Source: Ctena decussata (taxonomy: Eukaryota > Mollusca > Bivalvia > Lucinida > Lucinidae). Taken from it: a DNA stretch of 64,000 bases. Location of the stretch: contig OZ022505.1 in assembly GCA_963989385.1 (NCBI GenBank), forward strand, positions 54,191,737 to 54,255,736, given 5' to 3'. The first letter of the stretch is position 1. Each line of letters begins with the position of its first letter. This document shows positions 1 through 12,079 of this stretch, in pieces. Position numbers and translations under genes: made by a program. The notes under the pieces are model-generated. The model was not told the DNA's origin and did not search any database. It saw nothing but the letters and a program-made list of their open reading frames with translations.

Positions 1-1
1 T

Positions 2-447
2 ATTATAAGTATTTTTGTATTATGGTTTTGTTGTCAGAAACTAAAACGACCAATAATCAGATCTATTTTTCTCGCCAATCCTTACGAAATTGACCTAAAT
101 ATGTGAAAAAAGAGACTTATTACAACAAAAGTGAGAAAGTGAGAAAAGTCAATTGATTTGATATGAGAACAAGAAAACCCATATTGTTAAAAAAATAAAA
201 ATGTTTCCATCAGCTCCTTCGTATTGTTATTATGCTGATAAAATATCAAACACAGTGATGACAAAAAACCGGCTTCAGAGAAGTTCAACACCTGTCCAGA
301 TCCGGGGATATGGACATCGATATGACATTCCTAATATCGATTAATACCTATCGCTTCGCGGGTCTAAGGGAAATAACTGCATTCACACTTAAACTCGCTC
401 CAGGTAACAGGTAACCGATTTCACTACTTAGCGTGCCTTGAAGACAT
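2..447. repeat. 450-bp dispersed repeat, copy 1
   Basis: Almost the same sequence recurs at 6061-6506 in direct orientation, about 6.06 kb away. Both copies stop at the shared end 'gtgtcagatg'. Copy 2 lacks a short stretch near its start. No ORF. The left edge may continue outside the window. Confidence 0.9.
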
Positions 448-640
448 AAGTGTCAGATGTCAGATCAGCCCAGATATCAACCAGTCTGATCAGGGTATTC
501 ACTGTCGATATGGAGGTTGCTTAGACCCTGGTACCCTTTAAGCGCACAGCGAAGACTCTGAGCAGACTGGGTGGATGCTCAGGCTATCTGCTTGGCGAAC
601 ATTCCATTTTGTTGATTTTGTCGTGTCACTGCTAAATTAT
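448..640. repeat. Foldback family B, degenerate fragment
   Basis: Contains the right-arm signature of family B: 'gcgcacagcgaagactctga', 'cagactgggtggatgctcag' and 'gtcgtgtcactgct'. The left arm is eroded. See 32932-33155 for an intact copy. Confidence 0.7.
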
Positions 641-883
641 ATTCCTGCTATACTGTAAGGCATAGCGCACAGACATGATTGACGTCGTACAAAAAGGATC
701 TTACGCAATGTGCGTAATCAGTCTGCGGATTCGCATCAGCATTCGCTTTTTTTTTTTTTTTTTTTTACATTAATAGATAATGGCGCTCTGAGTCCTCACT
801 TTTTAAATGTAGTACCTTTGAAATGGTAAATTTCTTCGAGCCAACAGACTAGAAAATCCGCACGGCCAAGTGTGCTCTAATTC

Positions 884-993
884 CCAGCAGGCACACGACG
901 TTGAAATGACGTCGTACTGACGTCGATGCAACGTAATGACGCCGCATTGACGTCAATACGACGTCATTTCGACGTTATGTGCCTGCTGGGTTG
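884..993. repeat. Foldback with CAGCAGGCAC arms and ACGTCA core
   Basis: Inverted arms of about 40 bp beginning CCCAGCAGGCACACGACGTT and ending with its near complement (TATGTGCCTGCTGGG). The core repeats the ACGTCA/TGACGT motif, itself a palindromic CRE-like sequence. A non-coding miniature foldback element. Confidence 0.75.
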
Positions 994-1592
994 TGGTATC
1001 AGGGTGGCAGTCGATGACTACAGCGGCGTCCACCTTGGCTGCAATGTGCAAGTACAAATCAACGTATGTCGAGGTATAGGACTGAGGCTAAGCTAACAAC
1101 AGGAAAGTATCAATTATATTTACCTGGACATAGCTGACATTTGGTGGTCATCATCCTTTTGTATGTACGAGGAGCGATCGAAAAGTTCTGAGCCCGAGAT
1201 ATTTCTTGCGTGCTTAACACGAATATAAGTAGTTGTCATTTACTAGCTTTCGATGGAAGTTTCAAAAATATTTGGCGAAAGTTTCCTTTTTTTACAGCAC
1301 ATTAAACACAAGAGGGGTGGCATATTTTTAAAATAGCTATAGAATCTATTCGTCTTGCCTTACTTTGAAACATAGGGAACTTTATGCTTCAATACGGCGG
1401 AAAATACCGATAGCGACTTACGGGTTTACCCGAGAGCTTACCTGTTGAAATTCTGTTCAGTGCTATATGCAATTACATAGGAATACAATGTAAAATGTTA
1501 AATTAAATACATTTATGATAGTACGACAATTTTTTATAAGTTATGAACATAAACTTCAGTCTTTGTCCGTTAATATGGTGTAAAAATATATA
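993..1592. other. Mostly unassigned; holds a mariner-like terminal sequence
   Basis: 1166-1195 is a 30-mer (TACGAGGAGCGATCGAAAAG then TTCTGAGCCC) whose inverted copy lies at 7101-7130, 28 of 30 matching. The rest shows nothing I can assign. Confidence 0.5.
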
Positions 1593-3070
1593 AAACTAGA
1601 AATTGTGTTTGTGAAACACTATGCCCCCAACCTTATGCTTGCCACTATAGGTGTCAAACTTTAGCATGTCTAAGTCTGAAAAGGAGTCACCAAATCTTTA
1701 CTAAAATATTAAACTCATCAAAAACTACTATTATACCAAATATCAGCTTCCTAGATTAAGCAATTCAGAAGTTGGAAAAATGCCATACTCAAACAAGGGC
1801 TGTAACTCCATCAAATTTTTTACGGAATTCTCCCAAAAGTTAATCAGGTAATGTACGCTTCATATCTGATCAGTATACGAAATATCAAGGCCATAACTGA
1901 AATACTTTTTGAGATATCTTGCTAACAAGACATCCATCTCATGTTTTTGAAGTGGCATAACTCCAAAATGAGGCATAACTTGGAAAAATAAGACAACAAA
2001 TATCAGTTATTCTTCCATGAGGAATCCATATAAAATTTCTAAACCCTATGCCCAATGGTTCTGGAACACAGTAGCTGCATAATTATTGAACATCAGGGGA
2101 AGTAACTCTATTATTGATGAATGCAGCATTACCATACCTGTACTAAAGTATTTAACTCATCAAGAACTACTACTATACCAAAAATCAGCTTCCTAGCTTA
2201 TGCGGTTCAAAAGTTGGAAAATGCCAAATTTAAACAAGGGCCATAACTCCATCAAAACTTTTATGAAATTCTTCCAAAATTTAATCAGGTAATCTACTCC
2301 TCATACTCAGTTAGTGTATCAAATATCAAGACCATAGCTCAAATACTTTTTGAGATATCTTGCTAACAAGATCGTCATCTCATTTTTCTAAAAGGGGCAT
2401 AACTCCAAAATGGGGCATAGTTCGGAAAAGAAAAAAAAATACGCGTCAGCTATTTTTCCATGAGGTATCCATATATAAAATTTTTAGACCCTATGCCCAT
2501 TGGTTCTGGAACTCAGAAGCTGCATAAGTATTGAACATCAGGGGAAGTAACTCCATTATTGATGGATGCAGAGTTACCTAACCTGTACTAAAGTATTTAA
2601 CTCATCAAGAACTACTATTATACCAAAAATCAGCTTCCTAGCTTAAGCGGTTCAAAAGTTGGAAAAATGCCAACTTCAAACAAGGGCCATAACTCCATCA
2701 AAATTTTACGGAAATCTCCCAAAAGTTAATCAGGTAATCTACTCCTCATACTCAGTTAGTGTACCAAATATCAAGGCCATAGCTCAAATACTTTTTGAGA
2801 TATCTTGCTAACAAGATCGTCATCTCATTTTTCTAAAAGGGGCATAACTCCAAAATGGGGCATAATTCGGAAAAGAAAAAAAATATGTGTCAGCTATTTT
2901 TCCATGAGGAATCCATATATGAAATTTCAAGACCCTAGCTAGCAGGGTTCCAAAGTTACAGCAAGCATGAAAAAGTGTGACGCACGCACGGAAGGACGGA
3001 CGGACGGACGGACGGACAAGCCAAAAGCAATATGCCCCACCAACTTTTTCAAAGTTGGGGGCATAATAAC
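1593..3070. repeat. Tandem-repeat-cored mobile element (family D1)
   Basis: Starts 'aactagaaattgtgtttgtg', then an inward inverted repeat ATGCCCCCAAC. The core has three units of about 443 bp (beginning near 1699, 2141 and 2586). It ends with a (GGAC)n run (2993-3020), a hairpin (CCAACTTTTTCAAAGTTGG) and GGGGGCATAATAAC. The asymmetric inverted repeats, core tandem array, microsatellite and 3' hairpin resemble Helentron-associated (HINE/DINE) or bivalve pearl-type elements. Non-coding. Confidence 0.7.
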
Positions 3071-4951
3071 TTCATGTTTTGATTCTTCCATCGGCTTTTG
3101 AAGTTTGAAGCTTCAATCACTTGAAATTATATACGAATCATGTCGAAAATGCCGCAGAGGCTATGTTCAGCCTAAAATTTGAAACTGATCGAATTTTCTA
3201 TAAAACTTTTATAAGTTATCACCATCGAGAGATTTTTATCAGGTTTACATTGATGTAATTCATTATAAAATAAGTACACTATAAGTATCTTCCATTGATC
3301 TCTAAACATACAAAAAGTCGTGTTTCGATAAAACCTCGCTCATAATTATGTCTCAAATAGTCTAAGTCCAAATCCGCCTATATTGCGGAAAGGCTAACAC
3401 CACATCCTTTCTTGGTATTCGTGTTTTGTTTATATATTTCGTGTGTGCTTTTTATGATCTACATGTAATTAAGAAAGGAACAATATTTATATAATCTGAT
3501 TAAGAAAGAAAGAAAGATCGAATGAAAGAAGAACGCAAGAAAGGAAAAAAAAAGAGAAAGAAGTCAATAAACTCTTAAACGTGACAATCAAACGTGAAAA
3601 AACAAAAAAACCGGTTAATCGGCTAATTGTAGTTGTTTTTTTTTTATTTTTTTTTTTTTATTTTTTATTTTTTTTTTTTTTTTTTGGTTTTTTAAATTCT
3701 TAAGAAGCTAAAAAAATCAACTATGAAAACAAATAATTACATATCTTATGGTAATGTTAATTTAATCTATTAGTTATCAGTTACAATGTATTATATAATT
3801 TCTAGTGTTTGTGCTAACAGTTTTGATTGAAATTTATTCGAGTGTGGTGGGGCATATTTATCAAAGAAACCGAAATATGTTTTGTCTATCACAGGGTAGG
3901 ATCTTAGAAGATTTTTATTAACTAGCTAACTGGCAGATTTGCTCATTTATTATTAGGAGATATGTATTGCTCTCTTTAGATATTACAGTATTGTCGAAAA
4001 ACTGTTGACTGTACGAAACTAAATCATGATGAAGATATCCTCGTAACGTTGTGTAAGGAGCGCTTACTATAGCATAGTACGCATAGCTAAGGAAAAAATG
4101 CTATGAAACATTTTTCTTGCAAGGCTATAGTAACATTTTTTATGTTTCACTTTATTAGTAATATTTCTTTTCATAATGAAACTTTGTCCCCATAATATAT
4201 GACTGTTTTAAGTGAAGCTAGAAAGGATTATTTAAAAGATAAAAAAATTGTGCTATTTTTGGTATTTCTGCTAAAATTACTTACGTAATAAGCCTGTGCA
4301 TCTGCGCAATGTTATCAGCGTCTGATATGTGCAAAATGATAAGACCAAACAGAGCCTGAACGGTTTGCGCAAGCTGATCGGAATACGTTGATAATACGCT
4401 ATGTATACAGTATAAGTAACATGTTTATTACGCGGGTATTAATCGATTATCGATCATAAAATCCGATATTCCTTCCTATCAGTTATAGTAATTGTCATCT
4501 CATTAAAGTTTGAAATGAACTCATCATGAAATAACTAAAGATAAATGCTAAGAAATATAAAGCTGCAAATTTCAATTTATGGAATTAGTTGTTCACAGTT
4601 TCGGGCATGACTTACAATATATATTTAAGTTAAAACAATATAGATTGATCAATATGCAAACTGACTCACACCAGCTTATGCACTTGCGAAGCACTGGTCT
4701 GAGTTTATGATCAGTTAATAATTTTTGTTTTGTCAATTTTAGTATAACCTATATAACCTAACCTAATATAATATAACCTGTATAACCTAACCCGTTTCTG
4801 CACAAACCGAACTGATCCGAATTTCTGATCAAATATTTTAAACATGTGTGATCAAATCAGGCTGTGCCTGTGCGCAAACCATTTAAAATTGGCAAGCTGA
4901 TCCCATGTTGTAATTAAATTTAGTCTGGTCATTTTTCATAATTTTCCTTAT
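3071..4951. other. AT-rich intergenic DNA, no gene seen
   Basis: Contains a poly-T tract at 3630-3686, purine-rich sequence at 3505-3570 and a short 'tataacctaacc' repeat at 4741-4795. Nothing else could be supported. Confidence 0.5.
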
Positions 4952-5175
4952 ACGAGCCGCGACACGATAAACAGCAAAGTGGAATGTGCACCCAGCGAAG
5001 ACGCAGATCAGCCTAAGCAGCCACCCAGTCTTTGCCGTGCGATTAAAGAGTAGCTAATACCCTGAGCTACCTCCATGCCGATATTGAAGCCTCTGATTAG
5101 ATAAGGCGGATACCCAGGCTGATCTGAGTATTCGCTGGGTGCATATGCAGCTGTGTTTTGTCATGTCACGGCTCA
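4952..5175. repeat. Foldback family B copy
   Basis: Starts GAGCCGCGACACGATAAAC and ends with the inverse, 'tgtcacggctca'. Two arms of about 90 bp that read 'cccagcgaagac...gatcagcct' outward and back. No ORF. Confidence 0.85.
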
Positions 5176-5403
5176 TTTAATTGTTTGCTTAAGTCAACGA
5201 CTGAGAAGCCAACTGAGCCGCTGTTGTCGACACGCCATCTGTCTGAAGGTGTGAAATTCGGTCACGTCTTGTCAAAACAATGCAATTTCAAAATTAACAC
5301 TCGCTAACGGCAATGAAAGTCAGAAATCGATTTTCAGTCCGATATATATTAAAGATCGTCTTCTAATGATTTTTTTAACCGTATAAAAGTAGTAATTTAA
5401 TCA

Positions 5404-5595
5404 GCGTCGCAACTAAACGAACACAGTCCCATAGCGCCCTGCGAAGTCTTAGATCAGCCTGGGCAGGATAACCAATGGGCTAAGCTACCTCTTCGCGGAC
5501 AGAGAAGAATCTGATCAGACTGGGCAGATTCCCACGCTGATCTGAGTGTTCGCAGGGCGCACATGCCATTTTGTTTGTTTTGTCGTGTCGAGACT
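5404..5595. repeat. Foldback family B copy, diverged ends
   Basis: Internal arms are clear ('gcgaagtcttagatcagcct' and 'ctgatctgagtgttcgcagg'); the outer ends have drifted. Confidence 0.75.
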
Positions 5596-5744
5596 CTTTT
5601 ATTTATTTTTGTTTTGTTTTGTTCGCAGAAAAAGGCAACTTTTAAATACTAATCGTTAATGTTTAGCAGCTTAGCAGAAAGCCGAAAGACGGCATTTGCA
5701 TAAAACTTTTGAAAAGTTTTGTCAAAACAGGAAGTCAAAAAAAA

Positions 5745-5900
5745 GTTGTCGTTGCTGTTGAGTGGTGGTTTTAACGTCCCAGAAAATAATATAAGTCATG
5801 TCGAGATAATGCCTCTGAATTTGTAGGACTGCTAGATAACTCGGCCTGCTATAAATGACACTCAGGTCTAGCAGCCGCCGCCGCAGAAGCATCAGGCAGC
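5745..5900. repeat. Dispersed repeat, SINE-tail-like
   Basis: 'gttgctgttgagtggtggtt' and 'gtcatgtcgagataatgcct' recur at about 54400-54540. Probably the body of a SINE whose tRNA head is missing. Low certainty on class. Confidence 0.45.
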
Positions 5901-6060
5901 CAATATATATTTCGCGAGCCCCAGTGGGCGGGGCAAAAGAAAGAAAAATGATAAGAAAAAGAAAACAAAGAAAAAAAACGTGGGTGGATGGATGTCTGTA
6001 TCAGGCTTAATCTTTCCATTAAGCTGAGAACGTCAAAGAGGGATCGAAATATCATAATTT

Positions 6061-6506
6061 ATTATAAGTATTATTGTTTTATGTTTGTGTTGTCAGAAAC
6101 TAAAACGACCATTTTCTCGCCAATCCTTACGAAATTGACCTAAATATGTGAAAAAAGAGACTTATTACAACAAAAGTGAGCAAGTGAGAAAAGTCAATTG
6201 ATTTGATATGAGAACAAGAAAACCCATATTGTTAAAAAAATAAAAATGTTTCCATCAGCTCCTTCATATTGTTATTATGCTGATAAAATACCAAAGACAG
6301 TGATGACAAAAAAACCGGCTTCAGAGAAGTTCGACACCTGTACAGATCCGGGGATATGGACATCGATATGACATTCCTAATATCGATTAATACCTATCGC
6401 TTCGCGGGTCTAAGGGAAATAACTGCATTCACACTTAAACTCGCTCCAGGTAACAGGTAACCGATTACACTACTAAGCGTGCCTTGAAGATTTAAGTGTC
6501 AGATGA
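6061..6506. repeat. 450-bp dispersed repeat, copy 2
   Basis: Direct copy of 2-447 with few substitutions. The sequences beyond the shared right end differ (a foldback fragment after copy 1, unique sequence after copy 2), which argues against one simple tandem duplication. Confidence 0.9.
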
Positions 6507-7589
6507 ATCATTCTTCATATTCTACAAGATTCAAACGGTCGATTTGTCAAAAGTTTGATGGAAATGCAAAATATTTTGGCATCTAGTGGCTTTACCGTAA
6601 ACCCTTAAATATTGCAACCCTGAAATTTAGAGACCCATATCCTACAATCGTGTTTGTTAGAGGAACATGGTGAGCAAAATCAAAAACTGTTTACACACAT
6701 ATAAACAATTTTTGTCAAAAAGGGTTATAAGATATCGCTTCTGTGCACGCAGAGCATGTGTGCACTGTCTGCAGAAACTCTCAAAACAGACACTTTCTGA
6801 AAATTAAAATTTTGCTTTTTATTTTGAAGTAGAATAAATTTATGTTTGCCTATACATGTATCATCAATTACCGGGATGCTGTAGGACATATATTTGCAAA
6901 AAAAAAAAAATGCAAATGTTTGACTCTGCTAAAGTTATGGTCGGTCAAAGAGTTATACAGTGCATTCATAGGGGTACAAGGGGAAGTGTTATCCAATTGA
7001 TATTTAAGATAAATTCCCAAAATTTGGTGATTATTGCTCTGTAGAATGGCTGTTTAAAATCAATAACTCAAATTCGCTCTAAAGGTTTCAAAACATGGTG
7101 GGGCTTAGAACTTTTCGATCACTCCTCGTATCTTCATAAATCTGTATTTACTTTTCTTTTTTTAACTATAAGATAAATTAACACCGTTATCAGCTGCAAG
7201 GACATCAATGTTTGCCCCTTTATACTGGCTGACAATGCATTATCTTTTGATAATTTCATACTCATGCGTTATGTAATATATCATGTAGACACCTTGTACA
7301 CTAGCAACATGTTCTGTTGAAAATTTGAAAGACAGCCAGGAGCCCAGGAGAGAAAACAGGAAGTCACAAAAGTTGTCTCCCTTTGAAACAAGAGTTGTCA
7401 AAAAGCAACAAAGTATACCTGATGGGAGCTTGAATCTCACAACCACATAGCACCAGGACTCCATACCATTCAGGTAAAGAGTGATATCATGAAGTCAGTA
7501 AACCCTACAGATATAGGTCACAGATGGAGGACTCCACACGCAAATCAACTATCATGACCTTAACCTGTATCAATATGGAGAAAGGTATG
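6507..7589. other. Unassigned intergenic DNA ending in a mariner-like terminus
   Basis: 7101-7130 is the inverted partner of 1166-1195 (GGGCTTAGAACTTTTCGATC then ACTCCTCGTA). A short copy of the 'aggaagtcacaaaagttgtc' dispersed repeat lies at 7330-7390. I found no transposase reading frame. Confidence 0.45.
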
Positions 7590-8185
7590 TCAAATTCAGA
7601 GGTAGGATGGTGGTGTTGAAAGGCTCTAATCCAGACCTGAGTGCCAAGCATCATGACTGCCACCCATATAAGGACTGAGAAATATCGAGTAAGTGAAGCA
7701 TAAACTGTAGGTCAAATCCAAATGTGGATGGCAGTTTTAGAATGTTCTTGTCCATATATAAATGTACGCCAAGTATCATGACTCTAATCCATCATACAGG
7801 AACTGAGAAATATCATAAAAATAGTGTAGTGTATCTGTATCATAAAGTCAATGAAGCAAACAATTATTTGGATGATGGTGTTAAAATGGTCCAGTCCATC
7901 TGTCAGATCCATACAAGGATGGTAAAGCTGCAATGATTTTGTCCGTATACAAGTGTGTGGCAAATATAATAGCTCTGACCCATACAGGAACTGTGAAATA
8001 TAAAGTCAGTGAAGCATATCATAAGTTCAGAGAAGCAAAAAATATGTCAAGTCTACACATGGATGGTGGTGTTGAAGTGATCTTGTCCGTATGCAAGTGT
8101 GTGCCTAGTATCATGGCTCTGGCCCATAAAGGGACTGAGAAATATCATAAAGGCAGTGAAGCAGACCATAAACTCATCTAGAAAG
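7590..8185. repeat. Tandem array of about 115-150 bp imperfect units
   Basis: About four units repeating 'gatggtggtgttgaa...gtccgtatacaagtgtgtg...atcatgactctgacccatacaggaactgagaaatat'. Short open frames across it follow the repeat and are not considered genes. Confidence 0.7.
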
Positions 8186-8274
8186 GTTTGCCATAGAAAA
8201 ACAAATGTTTCTCCACCAGCCGATTCCACCCCTCGAATCACCAACCAGTGCATTCGCACCTGCTTGTATTCCAA

Positions 8275-8478
8275 AAAGGGAGCCCAATACCTCAGTAGGT
8301 TATGCGCTGGCCTACTGATCTAGCAGTCCAAGGTTCCAGCCCTGCCAGAGGCAGAAATCTTTCCAAACATAAACAGAGTTCCAAGGCATACAGCCTTTCA
8401 TTATCACCTTCCCGTCATCATTATGACTGATGTACTATTGAGCAGAATGTAAAATCACAAGTCATCCATCCATCCATT
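8275..8478 (+). repeat. tRNA-headed SINE (family S2), diverged
   Basis: The head resembles 'cagtaggttatgcgctgg' (A-box region) and 'aggttccagccctgcc' (B-box region). Body 'gcatacagcctttcattatc'. The tail is (catc)n, 'caagtcatccatccatcc'. Same family as 15300-15512 and, reversed, 30596-30770. Confidence 0.7.
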
Positions 8479-9466
8479 ATCCTAAAACTTTGTTGACATA
8501 ATCAAATTTTATCTAAATAAGTCAATACATTCAAGAGAATTTAAAGTCCTTCTATGACCTTCAAAATGTGGTCAAGTTCACCAAAACCTCATCATCTGTT
8601 CGGCTTGTCATAATAATACGTAAGCACGTGCAAATTATTGTAGCGTTAGCCGGGTCGTCCACCAATTAAGCAACCGGTCATCCATCCAGTTACTAACCGC
8701 GATCTCCATTGCCTAACTTCGTGAAAGAGCCATCCACTCTACCCGCGTCGCCATAAAAGCCGGCTTCTACAGAAAGGCTGCAGAAGTGTTTATATATCTA
8801 AACCTGTTACATTATCATCACTGTAACCCACAGAGGGAGCTGAGATATATTATAAAGTCGGTGAACTTGAAAATTTAGGCCACTGTCCTACAATGGCTGG
8901 TTGCACTCAGATGCTCTCACCCAGATGCAGCTATCTTGACTATATCACTTATAGCTACTGTGAAACTGACCTAAACACAAACTTAACCTATTTATTTCCA
9001 AAGTCAGTAGACCATGACAGGTAGGTCAAGGTCATAAATGCAGCAGGCGTTCAGGTGATCAAGAACTGATGGAAGTGTGTATCAAATTTCATTACTCTAG
9101 CCCTATATACATTGTGAGTAACACCTAAACGCAAATGGTCAACATAGGTTAAACTGCACACAGACGTGGATACGAATGCAAACCTAACACTGAAGCATCT
9201 TGAACTACGATCCTGGGGGTATAGCACAAGCTCTCTCTCTTGCCTCACAAAGGCATGCTATTAAAAAAGAACATGACTATATGACCGTATACCCATGTAT
9301 TTTAAAGATTTTATTGCTGGTTATGATCCACAACAGAATCATCTTCTACCTTTGAATTTTGTTCCCCTGGGAGAGACACATTTTTTCCCATAGTCAATTG
9401 CCTGATTGTTCATATGCCTGCCTATCGCATAAAATGTCTTCTTCATGACTCTTAAACTGTTGAAGG

Positions 9467-9503
<37 letters not shown>

Positions 9504-9595
9504 CAAACTTGGTACAAATATAAAGCATCATCAGACAATGTACAGAAACCAAGAACCATATTACATGTACAATTTTACGTAATTATGCTCCAGAA
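8479..9595. other. Intergenic DNA with eroded repeats and a (GT)n microsatellite
   Basis: (GT)n at 9470-9500. Stretches such as 'ccaaggtcataaa' and 'gtgtatcaaatttcatta' resemble the bivalve-type tandem repeats elsewhere but are too eroded to bound. No gene seen. Confidence 0.45.
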
Positions 9596-9800
9596 AGGCA
9601 CGGTGGTCAAGTGGTTACAGACACTCCGTTATGGAGCAGGCCCCTGGTTCAAATCCGGCTTGAATGGGTACCTTTTTCGATTCAGGGAAGGATATAGTAA
9701 GGCAGAAAATGGAGAGTGATGGGCTTTGCCTTTTATATGCTGCACCCAGGATGTAGCGGGCCTCTAACCCCCACTGCCGCTAGGGAGTTTGTGTGTATGT
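9596..9800 (+). repeat. tRNA-headed SINE (family S1)
   Basis: A-box 'tggtcaagtggttacagaca' and B-box 'ggttcaaatcc' lie about 50 bp apart in a tRNA-like head, followed by a conserved body ('gggtacctttttcgattcag', 'tctaacccccactgcc'). Copies also at 9985-10248 (minus) and 17512-17775 (plus). Confidence 0.8.
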
Positions 9801-9984
9801 GTGGAGGGAAGGGGGGGGGGGGGTGTACAAAATGAAAAGTAAATTGAAACTAATGTATATCATTTAAGAGAGTGACCTTGTATGGATTGAGTGCTAAGCA
9901 ATGAACATGCAGGTAAAATGATGTTTAACATTAAACAAGCTGCTTATGCTGTCTCATCCCAACAGGTGAAAAAACAAAAAAAAA

Positions 9985-10248
9985 GGTAAAGGTTTCCCAT
10001 AGCATACTAGTAGTAGGGACAGTAGGGGTTAGAGGCTCACTGTATCATAAGCACAGCACATGAAAAGTTGAGCCCATCTCTCTCCTTTTGCTGCCTTATC
10101 CTTCCCTGATTGGAAACAGGTACTCATTTACTGCTGGGTTGACCAACACAGTTTTCCAGCCGTCAGATGACCCAACCCCCGTTTGAAACCAATACCTTCC
10201 GCACCACAACCGAGTCAATGTAACCACTCAACTATGGCACCTCTCAAT
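9985..10248 (-). repeat. tRNA-headed SINE (family S1)
   Basis: Reverse orientation: the head is at the right end ('taaccactcaactatggcac' reads as GTGCCATAGTTGAGTGGTTA on the minus strand) and the body ('cttatccttccctgattgga') to its left. Confidence 0.8.
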
Positions 10249-10398
10249 AGGGCTTGACCTGTCACCATAAACAAAACAATGTCATTTTCTCAGTGTTCTA
10301 ATAACAATGGCCTGTAAACAACCTGATGATGCAAACAACTTTAATATTAATCAGATTTGTACCTGCTGATATCTTTCAAGGTCATAAAGGATGAAATC

Positions 10399-11130
10399 TT
10401 AAGAGTCATTCTCTGTAAGCACCAAAAAATTGCAATAGGGGGTGAAAATGACATATCTCAGATTTTGATGAAAATTAGTGTCTTTTTTGCTTATGTCAAG
10501 TGATGAACAAAAATACAATTTTTTCTCCAATCAAACTGTCCGTTTCCATGGCAACGAGGATTTTCTGTTTTTTGGCCTAATTTGGTGATTTTTCATATAA
10601 AAAATCGCAGATTTGACACTAGTTGTATTGATAGTATTTCTCAACAAATGTTATTGACTTTTATGTCTTTTAAGAGACCCATGTAAGTGCTGTGTACGGA
10701 TAGAAAAAAAAATTCTTTATATTGCTATGGTCAAGGAGTTGGTGACCTTGACTTCTATCTAGTAAAGCATCCCTTTAAAAATATCAAAATTGGCCAATTT
10801 TGAAAGCTCTTTGTTAGAAAATGCGGCTATAGATTTTTTTCATTCTCTTGGTACAGAGAGTATAACACCTAGTTCTTAATATATCAAAAAATTGGAGATG
10901 GTATATTTTTTAGATTGAAAATAAATTTCTTTGAATTAAGTAACCGTCAGGAAAATCAGAAGAAACTGTGATAGCAGAAAATCTGTTATAAGAGATAATA
11001 TCTGGAGAATGTTAAGCAAATATGTGCAGAAATACAAATAAATACATTGAATACAGTGGAGGGAAGTTATATAAATACTTTTCTCATTCAGAAGTATGCT
11101 TAAAATTTACAGTTTGGGGTGCAATTACCC
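10399..11130 (+). repeat. Long inverted repeat, left arm (family J)
   Basis: Its diverged reverse complement is 16630-17362. Shared blocks include 'tctctgtaagcaccaaaaaa', 'tatgtcaagtgatgaacaaa' and 'ttaccccacccac'. No coding frame. Confidence 0.75.
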
Positions 11131-12079
11131 CACCCACTTCCACTGAATATGAAATGAACGCAAAAGTTACATGCCATGGATAATATATCTCAAGTTTCCA
11201 TAATTGTGAGTAAACTGAAACATTTTTAAAAGATCATCACATGTTTGCTGTCATTCTTTTTACATTGTCTATCATTTGGTAACATTGGTAACTGTTATTC
11301 TATTATGGGTCAGTGTTCATTTACACGGATATTTACAGGAAATCGTTTCAATGCTGATGAAATATATTCCTTGTTATTTACTTTTTACATATGCATACGC
11401 ATTGGAGAAGAAATGAACCACACATACAATGTTTATATTTTTTCATTCCTTAATATGTTTAATCTGTATATCTAGGGGGTGAGTTACCCCACCCACCTCA
11501 TTTAGTTATACAACAAATTAATAAGTTGCATACTATGAGTTTTGATGGTAAAATAGCACCTGGTACACTTGTTTTAAAGTTGCTCATCACCTGTCTGGTC
11601 TGCATAAGCTTTCTTGTCTATTGTCCTTTGTTTTTGTAAAAGTTCTTGATGAGGCACGCATGCATATATGCATGCACATACACCAAACTGAAGTTTTGTC
11701 GACTGCCTCGCTTACGGCAAGCGGGTTCGACAAAATACTCCTGTGACCTGAAAATGGCATCAAGGTCGCCAAGTTCTAAGTCTTTGTCTTGCCTAAAAGG
11801 TTGATATTTGCAAGTTTGGTAAAAATGAATCTACTGGCTCAAGATATATCTTCGTTTTTCAGGACAAATCAACAAATGACCCTTAAAAATAGGGTCAAAG
11901 TCACTAAAACCTAACTAGAAACATGGTAACTAACAGGGCCCCGCCTTTATGAGACTGTTGGTGGAATTTTAGTCGTATGTCCCCGACCAGAAAATACATT
12001 AACAGCTTTCTGTTACCATGTTGTTTAGAATTAATCCTCTTGTAGAGTAATTAAGATACGGGCAAAAAAACCACAAAAT
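11131..12079. other. Unassigned repeat-rich intergenic DNA
   Basis: A second 'gagttaccccacccacc' block at 11480 echoes the end of the left arm of family J. From 11600 on are eroded 'gtgacctgaaaatggcatcaa' repeats related to the array at 13300-15030. No gene seen. Confidence 0.4.

Noticed and set aside
2..6506. LTR retrotransposon
   Set aside because: No gag, protease, reverse transcriptase or integrase frames between the repeats, no TG...CA ends, and the interior is made of other repeat families.
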